A program made the translations under genes and the position numbers. Below the pieces are notes generated by a model. That model did no database searches. It saw only the letters and a program-made list of their open reading frames with translations, and was not told where the DNA came from. 46,612 bases of DNA from an uncultured Anaerolineae bacterium. Lineage in GTDB: Bacteria > Chloroflexota > Anaerolineae > Anaerolineales > Villigracilaceae. The number at the start of each line of letters is the position of its first letter. Position 1 is the first letter of the stretch. Shown in pieces: positions 17,276 through 25,482 of the stretch. The stretch is from contig CAILYI010000280.1 in NCBI GenBank assembly GCA_903838415.1, forward strand, positions 1 through 46,612, read 5' to 3'.

Positions 17276-19597
17276 TCATCCTTCTTCATCCAAGCTTTCG
17301 GGCAGAACTTCAATCTTCTTTGATCGCCTGCGCATCATCGCCATACCGATGACATAGGCCAACACAATCACAATGATCAAGACAGAACTGATGATGATCG
17401 GCATCAGCCAGCTGGGAGGCGGGAGTTTAGTCACTGGTTTCGCTGACGGCAAAACCGGTTGGTTAATAATCGCTTCCGCACCCGGTACGATATTGCCAAT
17501 AATTGAAAAGTTCGATGAAGTAGCGCTGGCTGCAATTTTCGTCCCATTGGTTACTACAAACAAACCGGCCAATTGACTGACTAAATCCGCCTGCACAAGG
17601 GCATCACCCGCCATAACCAACCCCTGATCCGTATTGCCAGAAACAACCAGGATTGACTTCTCAATATTAAAGGGCGAATTGAGCAATTCCAGATATCCAA
17701 CACTGACGCCAGCTGGAACACGATAGGTAATTTGCATATTTCCTTCGCTGGCAGTGTCATCCTTCAAATTGAAAGGCGCAGGTAACCTGTCATTGAGTTC
17801 ACTCACCAGCGGCGAAGCGCTCGCCTTCCCAATAACGATCATTGTCTTGTTTGTTCGTACTTCTTTCGAAACATCGTCCGCATAAGAAGCTGTCAGATTG
17901 GGAATTAACGGCGTTGCAGTTTTGCCAAAGTTATAAGCCAGTTTTCCGGCAATTCTTAAGCTATCAAGGCTGGATTTTGGCAAAACAAAAGCCAGGTCCC
18001 CGAGATCGCTATGCGTCAGGAAAAGGTTGGGATAGGATTTTAGGTCCAGGGCTAACTGATTTAATGAATTATCCACTGTCGTTACCGGGATATGAATTCG
18101 AGACTGATCCGATACGATCATCCAGGGCGTGGAAAATCCGGTAGCATCGCAAGAATTAGTAGTCAGCATCCTGGCAGAAACCGTCAGGCGATTTTGTCCA
18201 TAACGGAGCGCTCCAGGTGGAATATTAATGCGCAAAGTGGTTAACTTTTCGGTCTCTTTGCTGAAGGGCGTTCCATTGATAAGCTGATCATTCAAGCTCA
18301 CGGACAAGGATGAAACACTATAATCCAATAACCCGGAGTGATAATAAACTAAGTCCAGGTATCCATCTTTTGCGGCAATCTGTTCTTTGGAAACCGGAAA
18401 AACATATTCCGCGGTAAACAATCCAATGCCAGAGAGCGTTTGAGTTGGATAACCGAGATTTTGAAAGCTGAAGTCCTCAACCACCGGGATATTGTCAACC
18501 AGTAATTGAACATCGCTCACGTAGGAGAGAATTGGGTTATCGTAGGTAAAAATCCTGCCAGAGCTGACCGCATGCGCGGCTTTGGCAACAGCCTCATCCG
18601 AATTTCCACTAGCCAGCAACACTACTTTATTCTGGTTCCAGGGGGAAATCGCCATCTGCAAAACGCCGTCATTCGCCGAAGCATCCGGCATATTCACAAA
18701 TTTCCCATTCGCTACCATCAGTGGGAATGCGATTTTCGGCAAGAGCCCTAATTGATCCGGTTTACCAACAAAAATCAGATTGCTGGAGGCTAGATCGTCA
18801 TTGGTTAATGCGCCAATATTTACCATTTCAAGGTTGATATCGGCGCCAACCAGCGAACCGAACCCGGCCATAATATTAAGCGCGGCCTGCAGTTCTCCGG
18901 TACTGGGATTGTCAGATGTAACGAGAAACGTGTTGTCAGGTATCAGCCCGTTTTGCAAATAGAAAGGCGCTGGCAATTTCGCAAGATTCAAAACTGGAGG
19001 AGAGACTTCAAACGGCAAATTAAAAGCAGAGGTGGACTTAATCACAACATTCGCTTTTATGTCATAAACGCAACTAAATTGGGCATCAAGCGAAATCGTC
19101 AATTGATGGCGGCCGTCCTCACGCGCCGAATTGAGTGCTTCCGACGGAATTTGGATACGGGCGCTAAAACTCCCCGCTTTTTCGAGAGGAATGGTGTCGA
19201 TGATCTTTTGATTGAATACCACCGTCAGGGAACCGCCAAAGGGGTTTACACCGTCAATTAGCTTGGCAACATCCGTACCAGTAAAAAGAACATCATAGTT
19301 GATTTCAAGTTCCCCACCGGAGCTCAACTTCCAATTCGCAGGGGTGCTAAAAAGGACTCTGGTCGAATCAAAGGGACTGGTCAGAGTATCGTCGCGAAAC
19401 CCCATCTGCGCCAGAGTAACAGCTGCTTTGTTATCAAGAACTGTCACGGGCGTAATTGCAGTCGAAGCCGGGACAGCCGTAGCTGCAGGCGAATTGGTAG
19501 CGACGGGGGTAGGACTGGGCGTTTGAGCCGATACAGTCAGTGGTGTAGTTACCAATAAAATTAGAATAACAATAAACATGATTATCGTTTTTTTCAT
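17276..19597 (-). CDS. BcsB-like exopolysaccharide-export protein
   Basis: A 773-residue protein of the cellulose-synthase subunit B family by size and layout (E. coli BcsB is about 780). It has an N-terminal signal peptide (about 1-24), a Thr/Pro/Ala linker (about 25-50), two BcsB-type beta modules (about 65-200 and 405-520) joined by flavodoxin-like domains, and a C-terminal TM helix (about 732-755) with a basic stop. In E. coli, BcsB guides the glucan through the periplasm and anchors BcsA; c-di-GMP binding sits in BcsA's PilZ domain, not in BcsB. The ATG at 19597 is chosen over TTG at 19600 because AGGAG lies about 9 bases upstream. It follows the Wzz-like gene by 70 bases on the same strand. 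No neighbouring gene encodes a PilZ domain. Confidence 0.82.
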   Translation of the reverse strand: MKKTIIMFIVILILLVTTPLTVSAQTPSPTPVATNSPAATAVPASTAITPVTVLDNKAAVTLAQMGFRDDTLTSPFDSTRVLFSTPANWKLSSGGELEINYDVLFTGTDVAKLIDGVNPFGGSLTVVFNQKIIDTIPLEKAGSFSARIQIPSEALNSAREDGRHQLTISLDAQFSCVYDIKANVVIKSTSAFNLPFEVSPPVLNLAKLPAPFYLQNGLIPDNTFLVTSDNPSTGELQAALNIMAGFGSLVGADINLEMVNIGALTNDDLASSNLIFVGKPDQLGLLPKIAFPLMVANGKFVNMPDASANDGVLQMAISPWNQNKVVLLASGNSDEAVAKAAHAVSSGRIFTYDNPILSYVSDVQLLVDNIPVVEDFSFQNLGYPTQTLSGIGLFTAEYVFPVSKEQIAAKDGYLDLVYYHSGLLDYSVSSLSVSLNDQLINGTPFSKETEKLTTLRINIPPGALRYGQNRLTVSARMLTTNSCDATGFSTPWMIVSDQSRIHIPVTTVDNSLNQLALDLKSYPNLFLTHSDLGDLAFVLPKSSLDSLRIAGKLAYNFGKTATPLIPNLTASYADDVSKEVRTNKTMIVIGKASASPLVSELNDRLPAPFNLKDDTASEGNMQITYRVPAGVSVGYLELLNSPFNIEKSILVVSGNTDQGLVMAGDALVQADLVSQLAGLFVVTNGTKIAASATSSNFSIIGNIVPGAEAIINQPVLPSAKPVTKLPPPSWLMPIIISSVLIIVIVLAYVIGMAMMRRRSKKIEVLPESLDEEG

Positions 19598-19669
19598 CAA
19601 AATGCTCCTTTCACAATAATACCTTCAGCTTGACTATCGCAAAGAGATAATGTTCATACATCGGTCCGA

Positions 19670-20785
19670 TCAGCCTGATGGCTGAACATTATACAAGTGG
19701 ACTTTTTCCTTGGCGGACTGCATGGAAATTTCGAGTGCATCTTCGGCATGCTCCACCAGGACAGGAATATACTCATCACTTTGACGATCCGCCAAACCGA
19801 TCCTTGGATCCAACTGGATATCAAATTCTCCCTTTGCATCCAAGGAAATTTGCTCACCCAAAACTTCACCAATTCGAGCTAACCTACGCATGGCCGATAT
19901 TCCATCGGTAGAAGGTAACAAAATGCTAAATTGAAGCTGCGACCACCTGCCAACAACATCATTACCGCGCAGTTGATATTTCAACGTCTCGGTCACTTTA
20001 CGCATAATCTTATTGATATATGCTTGAGGGAGCGAATCATAGTATTCTTCAATTCCATTTAATTGGATGATCCCAAGCGTCAAAACGTTTTTCGGATTAT
20101 CCTCAATTTCCTGGCGCATCAAACGCTCAAAATGGGAACGAGAATAAGCCAATGATTCTGAATCAAGCATCTTGCGCTGGCTTAATTTATCCAACGTACT
20201 TGAGAGTTGATCTCTGAAAACGGCCAGACCAATACCCAAAACCAAGCCCGCCAGCAAAGCAAGTCCAGCATCTTGAAGTGGGAGTGGCTGATAAGGTTCA
20301 AGCGGTGCCGATGCCTTATCGAGGAAATCGATGTTATAGATTACATAAAGCTTTTTGACATAATTTATCGCGTATTGCCCAAGACTATTCGCCAACATTG
20401 CAGAAATCTGTGGGTCTGGTCCCTTAACACTCAAGCGGATGATGTTTGCATCCGGCAGAACCGTGACAGAGATTATGTAATCAATGAACTCATCCGGCTG
20501 TGCAAGCAGCAAATCCATCGTACCGTTGGTCACCTGGCTGCTCTTTAAAATTTCAGCATAAGTGGAAATTATCGAGCGCTTATCCAAAGCTTCCAAGCTG
20601 CTAACAAAATCTCGGCTCTCGATATTTTGAATATTTGGACTGACGATGAAGCGGGCTACGGATTCATACATTGGTGTAATAAAATAGTAAGAATAAACCA
20701 ATGACAGATTTACTGCCATAAGGGATGTAATTAATATCATCCACCAACCGCGTTGAATTATTCTGAGGTAAAATTTAATTTCCAT
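19670..20785 (-). CDS. Wzz-type chain-length protein fused to degenerate GGDEF domain
   Basis: A 371-residue fusion. The N-terminal half is Wzz-like (polysaccharide copolymerase): TM1 at about 15-35, an extracytoplasmic part and TM2 at about 172-190 after a Pro-rich segment (LEPYQPLPLQ). The C-terminal half (about 230-365) has the GGDEF-domain pattern, but the signature is SQLQF (282-286) instead of GGDEF, and the metal Asp region is changed (IIQLNGIEEYY), so cyclase activity is not expected. RGND (273-276) keeps the RxxD inhibitory-site motif exactly five residues before the signature. ATG at 20785 is preferred to GTG at 20794 because AGGAG is 8 bases upstream. Likely a c-di-GMP-responsive regulator of chain length or export (inference). 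Confidence 0.85.
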   Translation of the reverse strand: MEIKFYLRIIQRGWWMILITSLMAVNLSLVYSYYFITPMYESVARFIVSPNIQNIESRDFVSSLEALDKRSIISTYAEILKSSQVTNGTMDLLLAQPDEFIDYIISVTVLPDANIIRLSVKGPDPQISAMLANSLGQYAINYVKKLYVIYNIDFLDKASAPLEPYQPLPLQDAGLALLAGLVLGIGLAVFRDQLSSTLDKLSQRKMLDSESLAYSRSHFERLMRQEIEDNPKNVLTLGIIQLNGIEEYYDSLPQAYINKIMRKVTETLKYQLRGNDVVGRWSQLQFSILLPSTDGISAMRRLARIGEVLGEQISLDAKGEFDIQLDPRIGLADRQSDEYIPVLVEHAEDALEISMQSAKEKVHLYNVQPSG

Positions 20786-20814
20786 TACAAGCACTCCTGG
20801 ATTGTTTCTGTGGC

Positions 20815-20865
20815 TACAACTAATGTTATAATAATTTTGACAATTATTATAACATTAGTTGTAAT
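20815..20865. promoter_or_regulatory. 22-bp perfect palindrome with divergent promoter boxes
   Basis: Arms at 20815-20836 and 20842-20863 match over all 22 bp around a 5-base centre. On the plus strand TTGACA (20837-20842) and TGTAAT (20860-20865) are 17 bases apart, a good sigma-70-type promoter. TATAAT also occurs in each arm, one per strand. It lies between the divergent Wzz-like and GT2-fragment genes, so it may be an operator over divergent promoters; in RNA it would also form a long A/U hairpin. Confidence 0.7.
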
Positions 20866-20914
20866 AAAAATAGTTACATTTGAGCACTAATAAGTTGGGT
20901 ATGGTTGAGGTTCA

Positions 20915-21319
20915 ATGGATAACAACTTTACTGGATGGTCTTTACTGCTTGCAATATTTTTCTGGTTTTCAATATTTTGCATCCTTAATACATATTCTGG
21001 ATACCCTTTTTTAGTTACACTTCTCGCTAAATTTCGCAATATACATTCATTATACGCCGATCATTCGCTTTCTGTTACGCTGCTCATCGCCGCCTACAAT
21101 GAAAAATTTGTGATTGAAGAGAAGATAAAAAACTGCCTGACCCTTGATTATCACAAGGATCAAATTCAAATTCTGATTGTAACCGACAGATCTTCAGACC
21201 AAACTCCCAAAATTGTAAGAAATTTGCCGGGGATGGGGTTGAATTATTGCATCAACCAGAACGATGCGGAAAGAGGTGACCATCCTCACTCGCCTCGTGC
21301 CCTGCAGTGTTGCAGTTGA
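20915..21319 (+). pseudogene. N-terminal fragment of a GT2 glycosyltransferase
   Basis: A 134-codon frame. Its first 100 residues align with the intact GT2 next door: an N-terminal TM helix, SGYPFLVTLLAKF, then VTLLIAAYNE and LDYHKDQIQIL. Homology fades after about residue 105 (the DGSTD motif is already DRSSD) and the frame ends long before the catalytic SDAN and C-terminal TM segments. The last 25 residues look like random sequence. A matching C-terminal fragment lies at 22637-22766, beyond the intact gene. It has a plausible promoter and GAGG ribosome binding site, so a short peptide may still be made. Confidence 0.75.
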
Positions 21320-21395
21320 GCTTATCAATGATGTCGCGGTTCACAGACTCCCCTGCTTAATATAAAACTCGTTCTTCTCGAAAAGGTTTACTGCC

Positions 21396-22580
21396 ATGAT
21401 TACATTCTTTTTCTGGATATTTGTTTTTTTCGTTATTTATCCGTATGCTGGGTACCCCATGCTACTGGGTCTTTTGGCGCGCTTGAAGGCGCCCCAAAAG
21501 GAATATCATCCTGTAGAGCCTCAAGTGACCCTGCTCATCGCTGCCTACAATGAGGAGACCTTCATCGCTGCCAAACTTGAGAACAGCTTAGCTTTGGATT
21601 ATCCGCGTGAAAAGTTGCAGATACTGGTGACTGACGATGGTTCAACTGACCGCACGCGCGCCATCGTCGAAGAATTTGTTGCCAGGGGCGTGGAAGTGAG
21701 TACCAGCCCCGAGCGCCACGGGAAAATGGCCGCCATTAATCGCGCGATGGCGCAAGCTCGTGGTGAGATCGTCGCATTTTCCGATGCAAACAACATGTAT
21801 GAGATTGGAACTTTGCGCGCAATGGTCCGGCCTTTTGCGGATAAGAGCGTTGGTGCAGTTTCTGGTTCCAAGATAATCCTAAAAGGGGATGGGGCCTTGG
21901 GTGAATCTGAAGGCGCATATTGGAAATATGAATCTTGGATCAAAAAACAGGAAACGCGCTTGGGCAGCACTATCAGCGCAACTGGTGAGATTTTCGCATT
22001 GCGCCGCATTCTCTTTGAGTGTCCACCCGATGATATCATCAATGACGATTTTTATATGGCGATGAGCGTTGTCAAGAAAGGCTATCGTATGGTCTTCGCC
22101 CCCGATGCGCGTTCTTCTGAGCGGATTTCACTGACTGCCATAGATGAAGTCGCCCGCCGAACGCGTATCAACGCAGGCCGCTACCAGGTTTTTGGTCGTT
22201 TTGCCGATATTGCGCCTTTTAATCAGCCCGTGATAATCTGGCAAATTATCTCGCATAAATTCATGCGGACGCTTGTGCCCTTGGGCATGATTGGGGCGTT
22301 TCTCACCAACCTGTTCCTGGTCATTTTTCCGCCCGCAGGAGGTCCTCTGGCTCTCTTGCGGTTGGCTACTCCCTGGAATCTGGTTTTTCTGTTGCTGCAA
22401 GTTGCTTTTTATCTGCTAGCTTTGCTCGGCAGCCTGATTAAACTTGATAGTAACCTTGCCCGCTTGCTGTACATCCCCACATTTCTTGTCAATAGTAACC
22501 TGGCAGCTCTTTTGGGCCTAATTCGGTACCTGACTGGTTCACAGACTTCATTGTGGAATAAAGTAAAACGCAGGACTTAA
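21396..22580 (+). CDS. membrane GT2 glycosyltransferase (processive-synthase-like)
   Basis: A 394-residue family 2 glycosyltransferase. One TM helix at about 4-25 precedes the catalytic domain with LLIAAYNE (46-53), the nucleotide-binding DDGSTDRT (80-87), the SDAN metal motif (129-132), a DDFYMAM block and RRTRINAGR in place of the QxxRW motif. Three or so C-terminal TM helices follow (about 285-380). The layout resembles BcsA/PgaC/HasA synthases but has no PilZ domain. An AAGG ribosome binding site is near the ATG. It sits between two pieces of a decayed paralogue and by eye is more G+C-rich than they are. The sugar is unknown. Confidence 0.9.
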   Translation: MITFFFWIFVFFVIYPYAGYPMLLGLLARLKAPQKEYHPVEPQVTLLIAAYNEETFIAAKLENSLALDYPREKLQILVTDDGSTDRTRAIVEEFVARGVEVSTSPERHGKMAAINRAMAQARGEIVAFSDANNMYEIGTLRAMVRPFADKSVGAVSGSKIILKGDGALGESEGAYWKYESWIKKQETRLGSTISATGEIFALRRILFECPPDDIINDDFYMAMSVVKKGYRMVFAPDARSSERISLTAIDEVARRTRINAGRYQVFGRFADIAPFNQPVIIWQIISHKFMRTLVPLGMIGAFLTNLFLVIFPPAGGPLALLRLATPWNLVFLLLQVAFYLLALLGSLIKLDSNLARLLYIPTFLVNSNLAALLGLIRYLTGSQTSLWNKVKRRT

Positions 22581-22636
22581 AAGTATTTTGACCGACTTAT
22601 TATCGTATTCCGAGAGAATAACCGATTAGAATGACT

Positions 22637-22766
22637 ATTAAATTAAGCAACGTAGTTCTATTTACCAACTTTCTTACTTAATAGTAATTTAGCTGCCCTT
22701 AACGGTTTTTTCCAATTTCTACGCGGACAGCAGCCTCATCTTTAGGAACGCATTCAACGACGGTGA
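22637..22766 (+). pseudogene. C-terminal fragment of a GT2 glycosyltransferase
   Basis: In the frame starting at 22659 the translation reads YLPTFLLNSNLAALNGFF, then QFLRGQQPHL, stop, ERIQRR, stop. This matches the end of the intact GT2 (YIPTFLVNSNLAALLG ... SLWNKVKRR), with TAG exactly where Trp stands. Just upstream IKLSNVV in a shifted frame matches IKLDSNLAR. It is a decayed paralogue end, the likely partner of the fragment at 20915-21319. The final stop lies 6 bases before the deacetylase ATG. Confidence 0.75.
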
Positions 22767-22772
22767 TAAGTT

Positions 22773-23831
22773 ATGACTTCTTCCTCTAACCCGACAAAAA
22801 AAATAAAAACCATACGCTCAGCCTTCGTCAATCAGCTTTTCAATTTTGTGCACAAAACCGGTATCATCAGGTGGGGCAGACGATTTTCTGCAAATACGCT
22901 TACGGTAATAAATTATCATCGAGTTGAGGAGCTGAATCAGCCAGGATTTGACTCCTTTCTTCCAAATATCAGCGCAGATCCAACTACATTTGCCCAACAG
23001 ATGGATTATGTAGCCCGATGGTTCAATGTTGTATCTCAAAAGGAAATTGTTAAATGGCTCGAAGGAAAAGGGAAGCTGCCCCCTCACGCTGCACTGATTA
23101 CCTTTGACGATGGTTACCTCGACAACTATACTCATGCGTACCCAATTCTTCGCCAGCATAACTTCCCGGCGGTAATTTTCTTAACCACAGAACACATCGC
23201 CACAGACGTCCATTTTTACTGGGACATGGCTGCTTATTGCTTTTTCCATACGAAACATGATCATATCCTGTTTCCGAACGGCAAAGAACAGGCTTGGAGT
23301 AATCCTACTGAAAGGGAACAGGTTTGTAAGACATGGATTGAGTCGATGAAAAACCTGCCGGATGATGAAAAACAAATCTGGGTCAATCGTTTACCGGAAC
23401 AGATAGAAGTAACACTGCCCCTAAATTACTTCCGCAACTTGATGCTGAATTGGGACCAAATCCGAGAAATGCAGATGGCTGGGATTGAATTTGGCGGACA
23501 CACCATGCATCACCCAATTCTCTCTCGTATTTCTTTGCAACAAGCCCAGGATGAGATTGAAGGATCAAAAACTCGCATCGAAAAAGAATTGGGAGAACCT
23601 GTTTTGGGTTTTGCCTATCCCAACGGCATGAGCGATGACTTAAATCTTCAGATTCAAAACCTGGTCAAGCAGGCAGGCTACCAAGTAGCTTTTACTTTAA
23701 AAAATGGCCCATCTCCATTTCACGAAGTAAGGAGTAATCCTTATGCCATTCGACGGATTTTCATCTCACACCGGCATACACTCCCCCGCTTTTCTGTTGA
23801 AGTTTGTTGGTTCAACCGTTTTCGAGGATAA
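22773..23831 (+). CDS. polysaccharide deacetylase (CE4/NodB)
   Basis: A 352-residue carbohydrate esterase that removes N-acetyl groups from polysaccharide or from a lipid-linked sugar. The metal motifs are FDDGY (111-115) and HTMHH (243-247). Between them is an unusually long insert (about 145-235) rich in charged and aromatic residues. No signal peptide is seen; the basic N-terminus (KKIKTIRS) could hold it at the inner membrane face, which fits other deacetylases of EPS clusters. It is the last plus-strand gene of the EPS locus. Confidence 0.92.
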   Translation: MTSSSNPTKKIKTIRSAFVNQLFNFVHKTGIIRWGRRFSANTLTVINYHRVEELNQPGFDSFLPNISADPTTFAQQMDYVARWFNVVSQKEIVKWLEGKGKLPPHAALITFDDGYLDNYTHAYPILRQHNFPAVIFLTTEHIATDVHFYWDMAAYCFFHTKHDHILFPNGKEQAWSNPTEREQVCKTWIESMKNLPDDEKQIWVNRLPEQIEVTLPLNYFRNLMLNWDQIREMQMAGIEFGGHTMHHPILSRISLQQAQDEIEGSKTRIEKELGEPVLGFAYPNGMSDDLNLQIQNLVKQAGYQVAFTLKNGPSPFHEVRSNPYAIRRIFISHRHTLPRFSVEVCWFNRFRG

Positions 23832-23864
23832 CTCAGCCCGTTTTTGTGTTCATCTAGGACTTAT

Positions 23865-23882
23865 AAAGGTTCTTAACCTTTT
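23865..23882 (+). terminator. weak hairpin after deacetylase gene
   Basis: AAAGGTT (23865-23871) pairs with AACCTTT (23875-23881) over a 3-base loop, then TGGTTATC. It is 33 bases after the deacetylase stop. The stem is short and the T-run is poor. Confidence 0.4.
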
Positions 23883-23930
23883 GGTTATCACTCCTGATGA
23901 TATAACCCGGCCTTCCTACAACAGTACAAT

Positions 23931-24068
23931 TTAGCGGGATATTTTCCACAACCATGCATTAGCTCCGATAATGGGGTTGCTTCCGATGGTAATCTTCCCA
24001 ATTACTTCTGCACCCGCCGTGATATGAACATTGGGTGGCGCTATCGGAAATGGGGGTATGTTTTGAAT
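23931..24068 (-). pseudogene. C-terminal relic of a hexapeptide-repeat acyltransferase
   Basis: In this frame the minus strand encodes IAPPNVHITAGAEVIGKI followed by TIGSNPIIGANAWLWK. These are left-handed beta-helix hexapeptides as found at the end of serine O-acetyltransferases and sugar acetyltransferases (compare IGANAVV-KD). No upstream domain exists: further 5' the frame runs over the GT-C gene, whose own end overlaps the relic. About 44 codons remain. It suggests that an acetyltransferase once followed or was fused into this end of the EPS operon. Confidence 0.6.
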
Positions 24069-25393
24069 AACTTTTGCCATCCTGCCGCACTTAAACTCAT
24101 AACAAGTGGTATCACAGGAACAAGATAGCGAAGTTGGCTTTCCACCATCATATAGGCCAAGCTGATGATCACGATACCACCCCAAAGCGGCCAGGTAGGA
24201 TACAAGCTCCCACGGATACCAACTATGGCAAACACTAATAAGGTTGCTTGCAACAGCATCAGTGCATAGCCCAGGTAACTGGTCTTGTAGCCATCCCCTT
24301 CTGGAATTCCCCAATTAAACCAAAGAGGAAAAAAATGATAACCAGAAAATAGAATGTACTTGACGGGATTCGCGCTAATAAACCTGATCGCCTCATTTCG
24401 ATAGATCACATCCATTTGTGCTTCATTCTCCGTACCAATCAGGCTGTTTTTTTGTCGCACAACAAGCTCATCCACCGCTTCAATACCTTCCACACCACCT
24501 ACATATCGGAATAAGCCATTCTCTTCCTCAAATAGATGCCCCTGGCGAAACATATTGTATCCGACCAAGCTGGAACCAATTATTGGACGCCCAAATGAAA
24601 TTTGGTTGCGCACGAACCAGGGCGCCATGAACAGAAAGAGAAGGCCTGAAAGAATCAAGAAAGGCTTTAATGCTTGTTTATGTTTTTTTCTGTTTATCCA
24701 AACGTCATCAACAACTTGCCCAACAATCAGAATGGCAGCCACAGCCAAAACTGCCGAACGGGACATAACTGCCAGCCCTAATGCTATCCCGCTTATCAGC
24801 CAATCCCTGACCCGGTTTGTCCGACGGGCACGCATGAAAAACAACATTCCAACCGTTACATTGAGGGCAGCAAACAAATCGCCCGAGACCTGAGAGAGAA
24901 GGTCCTGCGCCGGGAGATAAAACGACCACAAAAATGCAGCCAACAGCGCAGCACGTGTACTTGCCCACTCACGGGTTAGGAAAAACACAGCAACCAGAAC
25001 GCCAAGATAGATAACGAATTCAACAAAGGTTGCAGCCCACAAAGATTCCCCACTCACCAAGGCGACGGCTGAAAACAATAAAACGGGAACGGGTTCCCTG
25101 GCCGCCGTTGTCTGATTCGTTGCGCTGCAAAAGGGGAAGTAACGTGGAATGCAAAGGCTGTACCCTTGTCCATGAATCAAATTCAACGCAATAGTCCACC
25201 AGGAATCGGTTGAACCAGATTTCATCGTTGGTGGATCCCCTGCGATGATGAGGACACTCAGGATGATTCCGAAAATAATAATCAGCCCAAGCATTCTGTA
25301 AGGATAAGAATCAGCGAACTTAACAATACGACGGAAAAAGTTACCCAAAATTGACAAAAACCATTTTATATTTGTTGGTGAAATTGGCTTCAT
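24041..25393 (-). CDS. GT-C fold membrane glycosyltransferase (PMT/ArnT-like)
   Basis: A 450-residue integral membrane protein with about 9-11 TM helices. It has the layout of the dolichyl/undecaprenyl-phosphate-sugar transferases: TM1 at about 35-52, a first extracytoplasmic loop with acidic residues (GSTDSWWTI, about 60-68), an internal pair of Arg-bounded helices and the APWFVRNQISFGRP block typical of family 39 proteins. It likely transfers a sugar from a polyprenyl carrier outside the membrane. It is last in the minus-strand operon apart from the acyltransferase relic; its final residues YPHFR overlap that relic. Confidence 0.8.
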   Translation of the reverse strand: MKPISPTNIKWFLSILGNFFRRIVKFADSYPYRMLGLIIIFGIILSVLIIAGDPPTMKSGSTDSWWTIALNLIHGQGYSLCIPRYFPFCSATNQTTAAREPVPVLLFSAVALVSGESLWAATFVEFVIYLGVLVAVFFLTREWASTRAALLAAFLWSFYLPAQDLLSQVSGDLFAALNVTVGMLFFMRARRTNRVRDWLISGIALGLAVMSRSAVLAVAAILIVGQVVDDVWINRKKHKQALKPFLILSGLLFLFMAPWFVRNQISFGRPIIGSSLVGYNMFRQGHLFEEENGLFRYVGGVEGIEAVDELVVRQKNSLIGTENEAQMDVIYRNEAIRFISANPVKYILFSGYHFFPLWFNWGIPEGDGYKTSYLGYALMLLQATLLVFAIVGIRGSLYPTWPLWGGIVIISLAYMMVESQLRYLVPVIPLVMSLSAAGWQKLFKTYPHFR

Positions 25394-25482
25394 GAAATAC
25401 TTTCATCCAAAAACCGATTCTCACCAAATTCAAGTTGCTTTCTCTACTAAACTTGATTGTTATGAAAAATCAGATGCTTGGA

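Noticed and set aside
17276-19597. Annotating the BcsB-like protein as a c-di-GMP-binding subunit
   Set aside because: The c-di-GMP site of cellulose synthase is in BcsA's PilZ domain; no such motif is seen here.
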